The notes: generated from the letters alone by a model not told the origin. 64,000 nt of DNA from Dermabacter sp. (GCA_030538475.1 JAUNTX010000002.1:231026-295025), one strand, 5' to 3'; counted from the first letter of the stretch, positions 45,001 through 58,684 are shown. Made by a program: numbers and translations.

Positions 45001-47346
45001 TTCCCCGAAGGTACCCCGTTCGTGAGCGTGCGGGCCCTGGATAGGGGTCTCAACGAAGGTGAAAAGCGCGAGGTCTTCGATACCGCGTTCATCTACGCCA
45101 TGGTGGGTAACACCATCGTGGGCGAGTCGAACGCCGTGGTGGTTCCCGCCTCCGCGACGGGCAACCTGGCGCTGGCCGGCTTCGTGAGCAGCGGCGTCAC
45201 CCGCCTCACCGTCAACGGCACCGAGGTGGAGCTCAAGGACGGCGCGTTCTCCTACGTCGATCGCTCCTACCAGGGCGGGAACACCACCCTGGAGCTCGTG
45301 ATCTACGGCGCCGACGGCACCGAAGTTGGCCGCCGCACCATCGCGGTGACGCAGGACAGCCAGCCGCCCGTCCTCACCGTGGACGAGGGGGCCAGCGTCG
45401 TGAACGGCGAGGTGCAGGTGGATCCCGCCACCAACACGGCCCACCTCACGGGCGAGGCGCGTGACGAACGCGCCGATGCCGCCCTGCGGCTCACGATCGA
45501 TCAGAAGCCGGTCGAGGTCAACGACCAGAACCGCTTCGATCACACCTTCCAGGTGAGCGCCACGCAGACCAGCGTGAGCATCACCCTGAGCGACGGCGTC
45601 AACCTCGTGACCCAGGTGCTGCCCATCCAGGGCCGCGCGCCCGCGGGTGCGGGAGGCTTCCGCGAACCGGTGTTCTCGAACCTCCAGTGCACGATGCCGG
45701 TGGGCTCCTGCTACGTGGATTCCACGAGCACCGCCGTCAAGGATGGCGGCAACACGCTCCACCTCGAAGGCCAGATCCTGGACCCCGTGGGCTCCATAGA
45801 GTTCACCCCCGGATCGCGTGCAACGGATAGCGGCACCATCTCGACCGCCGCGCCGATCAAGGCGACGATCGAGTCCGGGAAGTTCACCGCCGATCTGCCG
45901 ATGACCACCGGCATCAACCACTTCCGCATGGTCATCAAGAGCGCCGACGGCAGCGTGCTCGTGGATCGCTCCTACCAGATCTACTTCGACATCAAGCCTC
46001 CCGCGATCGACATCAGCGAGCCCGGCCTCATCGGCGGCACGCTGTACACGAACGCGGACGAGGTGATGTTCAAGGGCACAATCTCCGACGATGGCTGGGG
46101 CCACTTCCTGTCCATCAACAACGCGTGGGTCACGGACTTCATTCGCCTGAACAACCCGGGCGCCGACGTCAACCTCACCGAGTTCGAGGAGATCGTGGCC
46201 GTGAAGGACGGCGACCAGATCAAGATCTACTCGCGCGACGCCATGGGCAACCAGCTCATCGGCGTGATCCCGGTGGTCGTGGACACGGTGGCGCCCACCG
46301 TGAGCCTCGAAGAGGTTAGCGAAGGCGACACGATCCGCGACCGACGCACCCTCGAAGCGGCCGCCGAGGATGATCACCTCGCGAGCCTCTCGGTGAGCAT
46401 TAACGGCGAGGTCGTGGACACGAAGACCACGACGCTCAGCTCCGAGGCCGTCACGGTCAAGGACGTGCTCAGGGATCCGATCACGGGCGAGAAGGTCGAA
46501 GCGACGGCGGACGCCGGTGCCATCACCGACCGGGCTCGCGAGAGCGAGCGCACGTCGGCCGCGGCCTCCGATGCGGGCGGGGCCGAACCGGCCGCCGACG
46601 CCGCCCCGGCGGCCGACGCGGACGACCCGGCCGTGATCGTGGGTGGTACCCAGACCGAGAACACCGAGACCCGTCTCGCGAGCTCGATCGACACGAGCAC
46701 GCTGGCGGCCGGTCAGTACACGGTCGCGGTGGAATCCACCGACCTCGCGGGCAATGTTACGCGGGAAGCCACGACGTTCTTCGTCGACGCCCCCGCCGTC
46801 ATCAACGGCCCCGATGCCGTGGAGATCAGTGTGGAGTACGGCGGCTTGGGCAACCAGCAGGCCGTGGCTCAGAAGGTGCTCGAGCAGTACTCGGTCACTG
46901 ACGATGGCTCGCTGAACGTTGATGGTGACACGGTATTGAGCCTTGATCCCGGCACCGTGCTCGTGCCCGGCGTCCAGGTCGTGACCCTCGTGGCCACGAG
47001 CCCCGATGGCAGCATGGTCAGCCGTCAGATCACCGTGACCATCACGGAGGAAGCGCCCACGGATCCCGGGACCGATCCGGGCACGCCCGGTGGCACTCCC
47101 ACGCAGCCCGGCGGGGCGCTCCCGCCGAAGGTTCCCGGCCAGCCGGGCGCCACGACCGACGGGCCGACCACGCTCAAGTCCGGCACGGGCACGTCGAAGA
47201 AGTCGTCGTCGAAGGGATCCTCGAAGGTCCGCGGCTACCTGCCGCGCACGGGCGCCGAGCTGGGAGCGGTGGTCCTCGTGGCCGCGGCAACCATCGCCGG
47301 TGGTGCGCTCATGGCCGGTGCGGCCGCGCGTCGCAGGCGTGAGTAA
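42055..47346 (+). CDS. Cell-wall-anchored subtilisin-like (S8) protease, LPXTG
   Basis: The 1,763-residue surface protein has a signal peptide (ALLTSTLLAATLAAPAALA), an I9-like propeptide, and an S8 domain with D181 (IIDSGVDSKHPDL), H238 (QHGQHVAGI, with Gln where Thr is usual) and S573 (GTSMASPNVAG). A protease-associated domain is inserted at about 390-520. After it come Fn3-like (about 650-760), FIVAR-like and Ig-like segments, then a Gly/Pro/Thr stalk. LPRTG at 1729-1733 with a hydrophobic segment and RRRR tail completes a sortase signal. The layout resembles C5a peptidase and lactocepin. It lies between the DUF721 gene and gyrB, where related genomes have nothing. Confidence 0.92.
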   Translation: MSPGLPKRVLALLTSTLLAATLAAPAALASPAEPAPDTQGAEQSSPSVHQRAIIDKLLAESPETPSDERVRVIVMLDNQPTSPSESGERNLLAAQGQLLSTWSTKYDLTVDRQFGYLVNGFSAEMPADEMANLALEPEVASVKRERLYEQTEHAARDLQGVPAALEGYDVDGTGTVISIIDSGVDSKHPDLRLDNCADAKIQSINTAETAGDFTCKVPTGYNYADENFEVQDYTTSQHGQHVAGIAAANGSDGDTPDFGTSGRIDGAAPNAQLLAMKVFSNDPAISRFAQDSDIIAAIEDSVKLDADVINMSLGSPNGLRDSSDGAYRAIDAARDEGVLTVIAAGNDGQNFSLTGGPDDLFGRFDDGTVGQPAVQGASLAVASIDNSGVTVPLGFLGEGANEVRFSYMTAVGTPDGAGHPVTYVGLGRDEDFAADADLTGRYALIQRGEISFADKFQNAIDRGATGVVVFNSAAGGDAYVGMAGVENFQVFGAGLTHGDGLRMVEALEANPDLQIRFTDTLGVQPSPTSLTPSSFTSWGTTNELDFKPEISGIGGNVYSTVGTDGYGTKSGTSMASPNVAGLSALMFEGFKERYPNLSSTERVDLIKTTLMNTAQIPVNEAGVPFAPRQVGAGLARVDLALGTDVTATVDGEASVALREVNAPTSFTVTLTNRGAKDVSYQVPAQTVLKETNDARATTRSVVASDTLTASAETVTVPAGGTATVSFTLAPDTSSTHFVQGWAQLTATTDGASDLAVPYLGFVGDWNAEQIVQDPGELWTEGAINATTGLLGSLGANNLAMTGSYGELALSPNGDGMLDAVVPNLLLMRNADEAQYEILDSSGAVVVEVGRDENLRRASGSAVASATSPGQLTETGRRYGGYVWNAEEGADKALADGKYTYRVKTRLGEGFDWQNTDFLFTVDTTAPAVTIDSRTPTSVTFTVNEHGSGLLEAPGAYDPANGELPVQLVSRNADLSVTTWTATFPEGTPFVSVRALDRGLNEGEKREVFDTAFIYAMVGNTIVGESNAVVVPASATGNLALAGFVSSGVTRLTVNGTEVELKDGAFSYVDRSYQGGNTTLELVIYGADGTEVGRRTIAVTQDSQPPVLTVDEGASVVNGEVQVDPATNTAHLTGEARDERADAALRLTIDQKPVEVNDQNRFDHTFQVSATQTSVSITLSDGVNLVTQVLPIQGRAPAGAGGFREPVFSNLQCTMPVGSCYVDSTSTAVKDGGNTLHLEGQILDPVGSIEFTPGSRATDSGTISTAAPIKATIESGKFTADLPMTTGINHFRMVIKSADGSVLVDRSYQIYFDIKPPAIDISEPGLIGGTLYTNADEVMFKGTISDDGWGHFLSINNAWVTDFIRLNNPGADVNLTEFEEIVAVKDGDQIKIYSRDAMGNQLIGVIPVVVDTVAPTVSLEEVSEGDTIRDRRTLEAAAEDDHLASLSVSINGEVVDTKTTTLSSEAVTVKDVLRDPITGEKVEATADAGAITDRARESERTSAAASDAGGAEPAADAAPAADADDPAVIVGGTQTENTETRLASSIDTSTLAAGQYTVAVESTDLAGNVTREATTFFVDAPAVINGPDAVEISVEYGGLGNQQAVAQKVLEQYSVTDDGSLNVDGDTVLSLDPGTVLVPGVQVVTLVATSPDGSMVSRQITVTITEEAPTDPGTDPGTPGGTPTQPGGALPPKVPGQPGATTDGPTTLKSGTGTSKKSSSKGSSKVRGYLPRTGAELGAVVLVAAATIAGGALMAGAAARRRRE

Positions 47347-49732
<2,386 letters not shown>

Positions 49733-49790
49733 GCCACCGGCCAGGCAGAGACGAAGACGCTGAACGCACGCGAGGAAAGAGACCGAGCAC

Positions 49791-52580
<2,790 letters not shown>

Positions 52581-52604
52581 CGCCACAACCCTCAGGAGTA
52601 GAGC

Positions 52605-53282
52605 GTGAATTCCACGAACGACGATGCCACCAAGCCGATCCGCCAGCAGAACGGCGAGGCATCCCCGGCAGCGAGCGAGCCCGCGGGCGAATCCCGCACC
52701 GCCGCCCTGAGCGGCGCCGTCACCTCGCGCATCGCCGCGATCAAGAAGGCCGCCGTCAACGCCACGAGCGGTGACGCGAAGGGCGCCAGCCGCTCCACCT
52801 CGCGCACCTCCGGGGCAGCGTCGGCCCCCGCCGGCGCGAGCGGCGCCTCCCGCACCCCCGGCGCGGGCCCGTCAGCCCTGCGCACCCCGAGCGCCAATAC
52901 CGCCGACGGTGCCCCCCGCACCGGGCCCCGCCGCGTCCGCCTCACCCTCGCGCGGCTGGACCCGTGGAGCGTCATGAAACTGTCGTTCCTCGTGGCCATC
53001 GCCGTCGGCATCGCCAGCATCATCGCCACAGCGCTCCTGTGGAGCATCGTCGATGCCATTGGGCTATGGGATCAGCTCAACCAGATCGGCCGCGACCTCA
53101 ACAACGACCAGCCGCTGCCGTTCATGGAGTACTTCGAGTTCACGAAGATGATCTCCTACACCACCCTCGTGGCCTTCCTCAACGTCATCATCATGACCGC
53201 GCTCGGCACCCTCATCGCGTTCCTCTACAACATCGTCGCCGCCCTCCTCGGCGGCCTCAAACTCACCTTCACCGACGAGTAA
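52605..53282 (+). CDS. DUF3566 transmembrane protein
   Basis: The 225-residue protein has a disordered Ala/Ser/Thr/Gly-rich N-terminus (1-108) followed by the DUF3566 domain: RRVRLTLARLDPWSVMKLSF, a first helix (FLVAIAVGIASIIATALLWS), a loop, and a second helix (LVAFLNVIIMTALGTLIAFLY). It is the counterpart of Rv0007, which always follows gyrA in actinobacteria. Function is unknown. It starts at GTG. Confidence 0.88.
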   Translation: MNSTNDDATKPIRQQNGEASPAASEPAGESRTAALSGAVTSRIAAIKKAAVNATSGDAKGASRSTSRTSGAASAPAGASGASRTPGAGPSALRTPSANTADGAPRTGPRRVRLTLARLDPWSVMKLSFLVAIAVGIASIIATALLWSIVDAIGLWDQLNQIGRDLNNDQPLPFMEYFEFTKMISYTTLVAFLNVIIMTALGTLIAFLYNIVAALLGGLKLTFTDE

Positions 53283-53369
53283 AACCCCAGGCGGCGCGCC
53301 AAGCCCGTCGGGCCCAACGGGCCCCTCAGCTGGGCCCTTGTGGGATCGCCTACACTGGCCTGGTCGGGT

Positions 53370-53398
53370 TTGTGCGCGCCACACGCGTAGGCTAATGT
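53370..53398 (+). promoter_or_regulatory. tRNA-Ile promoter
   Basis: TTGTGC (53370-53375) and TAATGT (53393-53398) with 17 bases between them, about 45 bases before the tRNA. Confidence 0.55.
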
Positions 53399-53443
53399 TG
53401 TTCCTCGTTGGGAACCCCGCCCCCGGGCAGGAAACACAACGGA

Positions 53444-53517
53444 GGGCCTATAGCTCAGTCGGTTAGAGCGCTGTCCTGATAAGACAGAGGTCGCTGGTTC
53501 AAGTCCAGCTAGGCCCA
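53444..53517 (+). tRNA. tRNA-Ile (anticodon GAT)
   Basis: Acceptor GGGCCTA/TAGGCCC, D-loop AGTCGGTTAGA, anticodon stem CTGTC-CTGATAA-GACAG with GAT, T-arm CTGGTTCAAGTCCAG, discriminator A, no encoded CCA. Confidence 0.96.
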
Positions 53518-53537
53518 CTCAAGGATCGGAGCATTCG

Positions 53538-53666
53538 ATGAAACTTCTACGCATCGCCCTGATACTCGCCGCTTCCGTCATCGCCGGCCTCACCGCCTGG
53601 CGCACATACGAAGAGAAGCAACGACGCGACGATCTCTGGCGTGAAGCAGAAGAAGAAACCCGCTGA
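53538..53666 (+). CDS. DLW-39-family mini-protein
   Basis: A 42-residue frame between tRNA-Ile and tRNA-Ala. It has a hydrophobic N-terminal helix (LLRIALILAASVIAGLTAW) and a charged tail with the RRDDLW motif. It matches the actinobacterial DLW-39 family by the DLW motif, its size and its constant place near the tRNA genes after gyrA. GGA-type bases precede the ATG. It is probably a single-pass membrane peptide; function is unknown. Confidence 0.8.
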   Translation: MKLLRIALILAASVIAGLTAWRTYEEKQRRDDLWREAEEETR

Positions 53667-53692
53667 ATCCTTGAACCGCTCTCGCAGCGCGA

Positions 53693-53765
53693 GGGGCTAT
53701 GGCGCAATTGGTAGCGCACCTGCTTTGCAAGCAGGGGGTTACGGGTTCGAGTCCCGTTAGCTCCA
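53693..53765 (+). tRNA. tRNA-Ala (anticodon TGC)
   Basis: Acceptor GGGGCTA/TAGCTCC, anticodon stem CCTGC-TTTGCAA-GCAGG with TGC, T-arm ACGGGTTCGAGTCCCGT, discriminator A, no encoded CCA. The low-GC island begins just after its terminator. Confidence 0.96.
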
Positions 53766-53770
53766 CAAGT

Positions 53771-53800
53771 ATCGCCCCAGGTCAGGGGCGATTTTCTTTT
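53771..53800 (+). terminator. Terminator after tRNA-Ala
   Basis: ATCGCCCC (53771-53778) pairs with GGGGCGAT (53785-53792), then TTTTCTTTT. Twenty-one bases of it (53769-53789) recur exactly at 27575-27595 in the parS region. Confidence 0.85.
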
Positions 53801-53926
53801 AACCGGCGGTTGTCGCGGCAACGCTCGTGGCAACATCGCTGCAGGCGGGGGTGCCGTATGCTCGGCGCCGTCACCGGGTGTGTCCGACGCTTCACGCTCG
53901 GGTGCACCGCGGGGGTGGACCCGTGA

Positions 53927-53978
53927 TAGGATGGACGCAACATTCGGACCCACCCGGTTGAACACGGGTGGGTTTTTT
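53927..53978 (+). ncRNA. Candidate short terminated RNA upstream of the Abi_2 gene
   Basis: A -10-like TAGGAT (53927-53932) is followed about 15 bases later by a strong intrinsic terminator: ACCCACCCG (53948-53956) pairs perfectly with CGGGTGGGT (53965-53973) around an eight-base loop, then six Ts (53973-53978). The tRNA-Ala gene already has its own terminator, so this second one bounds a roughly 40-base unit ending 17 bases before the Abi_2 start. It may be a small RNA partner or an attenuator of the toxin-like gene. No -35 is obvious. Confidence 0.4.
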
Positions 53979-53995
53979 GTATCCAGGGGTAGCTC

Positions 53996-54882
53996 ATGAA
54001 GAACTGGATCGATCTCGATGCCCAGTTGAAGAAGCACATCGACCGCGGGCTCGACATGTCGGGCACTACCGACCGCGAGTTCAAGCTCTTCCTCTATTCG
54101 AGCAACTTCTACAGGGTCAGCGGCTACGGACATTGCTTCTACGAGCCCGGCACAGACCGTTATGTCGGCGGGACGACCGCGAGACAGATCATGGATGTGT
54201 ACGACCTCGACCGCCGCGTCAGGAACCTTGTGCTCGACGGCATCGGTGTGGTGGAACCGACCATCCGAAGCAGAGTCGCCTACCAGGTCTCGAAGGCAGT
54301 CGGCGGAGACGGGTACCTTGTCCCGGACCTATACCTCCCGCTGGACACTGAGCCGAATCCAGATGACAAGCGCCGTCCCGCACAGATCAATAACCGGGAC
54401 AAAGTATTGGATGCCTTCGCCCAGATTCAGAGGCGCGATGAGATCTTCATCCAGCACCACATCGCCAAGGGAGAGCCAGTGCCCTTCTGGGCAGCGATCG
54501 AAGTGGTGTCTATCGGGACCTTCTCGCGGTTCCTGCGCGCACTACGAGACAAGAGTGTCCTCGCTCCGGTCGCGACATCAGTCGGCATCGATGACGTGGA
54601 CAAGTTCCTCCAAGCCGTCCAGAATCTCGCGTTCCTGCGGAACATTGCCGCGCACCACGGCCGCCTGTGGAACCGGAGGTTCGGGGTTACGTGACGCTTC
54701 CGGACGTTGCGCTCCGGGTGAAACGGCAGTATCTCTCGCCGAAGACTCCAGCGGCGGCGCTCACGTTGCTCGCCGGCCTCGTCGATCAGATCGAGGGCGA
54801 TGATGACTACTCGTCCGCGTTGCTCGGTACCGTTCACTCCGTTCCGGCGTTCGTGGATGGGTTCTACCAGCCGATTCTCTGA
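53996..54882 (+). pseudogene. Abi_2/AbiF-like HEPN RNase (abortive infection), frameshifted
   Basis: The first frame (53996-54694, 232 residues) has the Abi_2 fold features YSSNFYRVSGYGHCFYEPGT, MDVYDLDRRVRNLVLDGI, PFWAAIEVVSIGTFSRFLR, and the HEPN RNase motif R215-N-I-A-A-H220 in LRNIAAHHGRLWNRRF. It then meets TGA. The missing C-terminus continues in another frame to 54882 (YVTLPDVALRVKRQYLSPKT, LVDQIEGDDDYSS), bringing the whole to about 295 residues, the usual family length. Restoring one G in the GGGG run near 54682-54685 would join them. AGGGG precedes the ATG. Abi_2 proteins act in phage abortive infection; some partner with small RNAs. Confidence 0.72.
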
Positions 54883-55483
54883 CCTTGCGAGCCAAGACGC
54901 GCCTGGCCGCATCGGCATCGCTTGTGCCTCGTGAGGGCCTTGTTTCAGCCCATATTTCGCTGCCGAATATGAATCCGCCAAGGTTCGGAGATGAAGAACG
55001 CCCATCGCAAGCCGACTCATGTTCGACAATATCGGATGCCGGGGACTCCTATGCCAGGCTGCTACGGCCGGTGCATGTTCGAGAAGAGGTGTGAAACCTT
55101 CGGCAAGGGAACTCCTGGGGTACTCGCGGGCGAAGGCTGCCTGGAGCTATATGGAGCCTGTCAGAGCTTGGGTAGGGGTACGGTTCTTGTGGAGCAGTGC
55201 GAAGAACAATACCCTTAGGGATATTTCCTGTGGCAGCACCTGTTTGGACCCTCGCCCTGATGAGGCGATGGTGCTTCATTGCGAGCACAACCACCCTGGT
55301 TATCCCCGCAGGGCTTCGCGAGTGGCAGACACATCGCCATAGGGCAGCGGCGTCGTCCTCGCGAGAACGGGCGTAGTGCAGTTCGTTCCAGGCCGGCCAG
55401 TGGGCAAGCCAGATCAGACCTCACCTACCAGTGCGGCATCCCCGAGGGTATGATCAAGTGCAGGCAGGGGGATGGAGTATTCA
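54883..55483. other. Gene-poor part of the low-GC island
   Basis: About 600 bases with no recognisable gene. Two overlapping rightward frames (54991-55218 and 55019-55342) are cysteine-rich but lack a good Shine-Dalgarno and any family resemblance. The base composition is like that of the two flanking island genes and unlike the host genes. Confidence 0.5.
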
Positions 55484-56521
55484 ATGACGAAGGTCGTGTT
55501 CAAACGCTGGGAATTAGAGGATCCGTCGACGGTAGCCCCTATCTTCCCTAGATGCAGGCGGGGAATCTACGTACTCCAGTTCGCCAACGGTGACAGGTAT
55601 GTTGGGAAGGCAACCGACGTGGTGACTCGATACGCCACGCACCGGCACGGGTCACGTCATCACTCGCCGTGGCTAGACATTGTCGCCATCGAATTTTATG
55701 AGATTCCCGATGGCGATCTTGATGGTCCAGAGCGCGAGGCCATCCGGCACCACCGATCGCACCACACTTTGAGGAATAAAACGTTCAACTTCGGAAACTC
55801 CGAACCGTCGGTTCTAGACCCTGTTGTGCCGCCGGAAGTCCAGAGGCATTGGGCTACTGGGCAACCTGAGTACAATTCTGGTTCGTTTGCTGTCGCATCA
55901 CGGCGAGAACCTGGACCGCTCCCCAGGTTACTCACCAAGAAGCGAGGCCAAGAAGTGCTTCCCTCCGGACGGCAGGTTTGGGAAGCCGTAGTTGACGAGC
56001 TTGCCCAGGTGGTCGCGCATCTCATCCCACATGCAGTAGAGACCGAGGCGCGATTCTGGAGCATCTCGGACTACCCCGAGACTGCGGGTGGGCGGTTCGC
56101 CACCTTGAATGTCGGTTGGCTCGAACTGGCAGCCTTTTCACGAAGACGGTTAGAGGCCGAGGTCGGTACACTTGAACCTAGCAACGGACTCATGTGTTTT
56201 CTCAACGCTGAGATGGGCACGTTCATTGACAGCAACGAGTTGGCCGAAGGGCTCCCGGGCGATGAAGAAATCCAGATACTCGAAGAGATCGATGGGCTCC
56301 CGGTGTACTTTGAGAGGTCGCCCGCTGCCTATTCAGTACCGGTAGATCGCATCTCCATGCCACTCGGGGTTTTCGGCGCAGAGCAGTTGAGTACTGACGA
56401 ACGGTTAGGAGCGCGAAGACTCGCTATTCACGCGATGCGCACTGGGAGTGCACGAGTTAATGCTAGAAGTTATTCGTCAGAGCTCACCCGTCTCGTTTAC
56501 CAACGTATTGTTGAGCGCTGA
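55484..56521 (+). CDS. GIY-YIG nuclease-domain protein
   Basis: The 345-residue protein has an N-terminal GIY-YIG domain (about 25-110): RGIYVLQFANGDRYVGKATD gives the GIY and YVG tripeptides, then RYATHRHGS with the catalytic Arg and a downstream Glu (GPEREAIRHHR). The remaining 230 residues match nothing I know; they contain ETEARFWSISDYPETAGG and an acidic region. I prefer the ATG at 55484, because GGAG lies six bases upstream; an ATG at 55472 is in frame. It follows the Abi_2 gene in the same island, so a defence or mobile-element role is plausible but inferred. Confidence 0.72.
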   Translation: MTKVVFKRWELEDPSTVAPIFPRCRRGIYVLQFANGDRYVGKATDVVTRYATHRHGSRHHSPWLDIVAIEFYEIPDGDLDGPEREAIRHHRSHHTLRNKTFNFGNSEPSVLDPVVPPEVQRHWATGQPEYNSGSFAVASRREPGPLPRLLTKKRGQEVLPSGRQVWEAVVDELAQVVAHLIPHAVETEARFWSISDYPETAGGRFATLNVGWLELAAFSRRRLEAEVGTLEPSNGLMCFLNAEMGTFIDSNELAEGLPGDEEIQILEEIDGLPVYFERSPAAYSVPVDRISMPLGVFGAEQLSTDERLGARRLAIHAMRTGSARVNARSYSSELTRLVYQRIVER

Positions 56522-56905
56522 TTTCAGGTGCTGACTAGCCAAAACTGTTTCGACCCTGCTCATACCACTTGGACGCGCTTGGCGGGGACATCGTTTAGGT
56601 CTGAACTCACGGCACCGTGCGACTGTCGCTGATGCGATCCGCCGCTGCTCGCGGCCGCGTGGGCACCTACGTGGGGAGCGGCGCCGCCCTCCTCGCCCTG
56701 CGGGCGGACGTTGCCCAGCTCCGAGCCGAGAGCGCGGGGCAGGCCACCGACGCGAGCCCCGTCCCCGCAACAAGGGACGGAGAAAAACCGGCCCGTAACC
56801 ACCCCGCAGAAAAGCCCGTGACGGCGACGGGCGATGCTCGCTACTGTGGCCGTGTCGGCGGACCCTGCCGACGCAGCACGCCCCCGAACCAGCGAGGATC
56901 ACGAC
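56522..56905. other. Junction between the low-GC island and host DNA
   Basis: Composition changes from low to high GC near 56610. The high-GC part (56610-56900) has short open frames on both strands but no Shine-Dalgarno-supported gene and no family match; it may be remnant coding sequence. The ABC transporter leader ends with AGGA before 56906. Confidence 0.4.
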
Positions 56906-58684
56906 ATGAGTACCCCCGACACCTCTGCGTCGGCTGCGTCGGTGCCGTTTCGCGCCGGGATCGCGATGCTGTGGGCGTACGCCAGGCCGCATCTGCGCAC
57001 GATCATTGCGGGCGTGGTGCTGGGGCTTTTGGGCACCGCGACCGCTCTCGCGACGCCGATGGCGACCAAGTGGGTGCTTGATTCGCTCGGCACGAGCGCG
57101 GACCTGACGGGGCCGGTGAGCATCCTCGTGGTGCTGCTTATCCTTGGCACCATTGCCATGTTCGCGCAGGTGGTGCTGCTGGGCCGCCTCGCCGAACACA
57201 TCGTCCTCGATGCCCAAAAGTCACTGATCCAGCGGTTCTTTCGGGGGCGGCTCGGCCAGGTGCAGCGGTTCAAGACGGGGGAGTTGGTCACCCGCATCAC
57301 GAGCGACACCGTGCTACTGCGCGAGGCGGCATCCTCGAGCATTGTTCAACTCATTAATGGCACGGTCTCCCTCGTCGGCACGATCGTTCTCATGGCGATC
57401 CTCGACTGGCCGCTCCTGCTGACCACGCTCGCGGCACTCGTGGTGATCAGCGCGGCGTTTGCGGTGCTCATGCCGCAGATCGGCAAGGCCGACAAGCGCG
57501 CGCAAGACGCCATCGGTGAGCTCGGTGCCGCGCTCGAAGGGGGCATGCGGGCTCTGCGCACCGTGAAGTCCAGCCGCGCCGAAGAACGCGAGATCGACCG
57601 CGTGAGTGCGAAGGCCGAAGAGTCCACGCGATACTCCATTCGTTCCGTGTGGTTTTCGGCCCTCACGTGGACCGTGGCAGGCGGCGGCATCCAGCTCGCC
57701 ATCATCATTATTTTGGGCGTCGGTGCGGGCCGGGTGGCCGTCGGCGACCTCGCCGTCTCCACCCTCGTCGCCTTCCTGCTGTACGCGTTCAACATCGTGG
57801 ATCCGGTCTCCACACTCGCCTCCACGTTCGCCTCGATTCAGACCGGGCTTGCCGCCGCGGCGCGCATTCGCGAGACCGAGCACCTGGAGAGTGAAGACAC
57901 CCACGCCCGGACCGGCCCCGCGCCCGGCTCGGACGCCTCGCAGTCCGGTCCCGTGCTCTCCCTTCGCGACGTGGTGGCGCAGTACCCGAGCGCCGGGGCC
58001 CCCGCCCTGAACTCCGTCTCCTTCGAGATTCCCCGCACCGGCCACGTCGCCCTCGTCGGCCCCTCCGGCGCCGGCAAAACCACGGTCTTCTCCCTGCTCT
58101 TGCGCTTCCTCGATCCCACGCACGGCGAACTTCACCTGGACGGCGTTCCCTACGATCGCTGGAGCATCGACGAGGTGCGCTCCCGCATCGCGTACGTGGA
58201 GCAGGAAACCCCGATCATCCCCGGCAGCGTCCGCACGAACGTCCTCTTCCGCGCCCCGGAGGCCGCGAGCGACAGCGACGCGTGGGAGGCTCTCGCGGCC
58301 GTGCGCCTCGACGACCTGGTCCGACGGATGCCCGCCCAGCTCGACACCGACATTTCGGAAACCACCCTGTCCGGCGGCGAACGCCAACGCCTCGCCGTGG
58401 CCCGCGCCCTCGTCCACAGCCCCGGCGTGCTCCTGCTGGACGAGGCGACGGCCCAGCTGGACGGCCTTACCGAAGCCGCGATCCACCGGGCCATTGCCGA
58501 GGTTGCGCGCACCGGCGCGGTCGTCACGATTGCCCACCGGCTCTCCACCGTGCTCGATGCCGATCACATCATCGTGCTCGAGCAGGGCCGCGTGCGCGAC
58601 GCCGGTACCCACCACGAGCTCATGGGGCGGGACGACCTCTACCGCGAGTTCATCGCCGTCCTGCGGATCCAGGTCGGCAACTGA
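56906..58684 (+). CDS. ABC exporter, fused membrane and ATPase domains
   Basis: The 592-residue half-transporter has six membrane helices (about 20-310) and a C-terminal ATPase with Walker A GPSGAGKTT, Q-loop VEQETPIIPGS, signature LSGGERQRLAVARAL, Walker B LLLDEATAQLD and H-loop TIAHRLST. It resembles multidrug/lipid exporters and should act as a homodimer, since no partner gene adjoins. The ATG at 56906 has AGGA seven bases upstream; the open frame extends further but has no start signal. Confidence 0.9.
   Translation: MSTPDTSASAASVPFRAGIAMLWAYARPHLRTIIAGVVLGLLGTATALATPMATKWVLDSLGTSADLTGPVSILVVLLILGTIAMFAQVVLLGRLAEHIVLDAQKSLIQRFFRGRLGQVQRFKTGELVTRITSDTVLLREAASSSIVQLINGTVSLVGTIVLMAILDWPLLLTTLAALVVISAAFAVLMPQIGKADKRAQDAIGELGAALEGGMRALRTVKSSRAEEREIDRVSAKAEESTRYSIRSVWFSALTWTVAGGGIQLAIIIILGVGAGRVAVGDLAVSTLVAFLLYAFNIVDPVSTLASTFASIQTGLAAAARIRETEHLESEDTHARTGPAPGSDASQSGPVLSLRDVVAQYPSAGAPALNSVSFEIPRTGHVALVGPSGAGKTTVFSLLLRFLDPTHGELHLDGVPYDRWSIDEVRSRIAYVEQETPIIPGSVRTNVLFRAPEAASDSDAWEALAAVRLDDLVRRMPAQLDTDISETTLSGGERQRLAVARALVHSPGVLLLDEATAQLDGLTEAAIHRAIAEVARTGAVVTIAHRLSTVLDADHIIVLEQGRVRDAGTHHELMGRDDLYREFIAVLRIQVGN

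Noticed and set aside
54991..55342. Cysteine-rich short frames between the Abi_2 and GIY-YIG genes
   Set aside because: They overlap each other, lack a convincing Shine-Dalgarno and have no recognisable pattern of a metal-binding or toxin protein.
56560..57081. Frames at the island border as a real gene
   Set aside because: Both strands have open frames, but none has a start signal or a family pattern, and they overlap the ABC transporter start.
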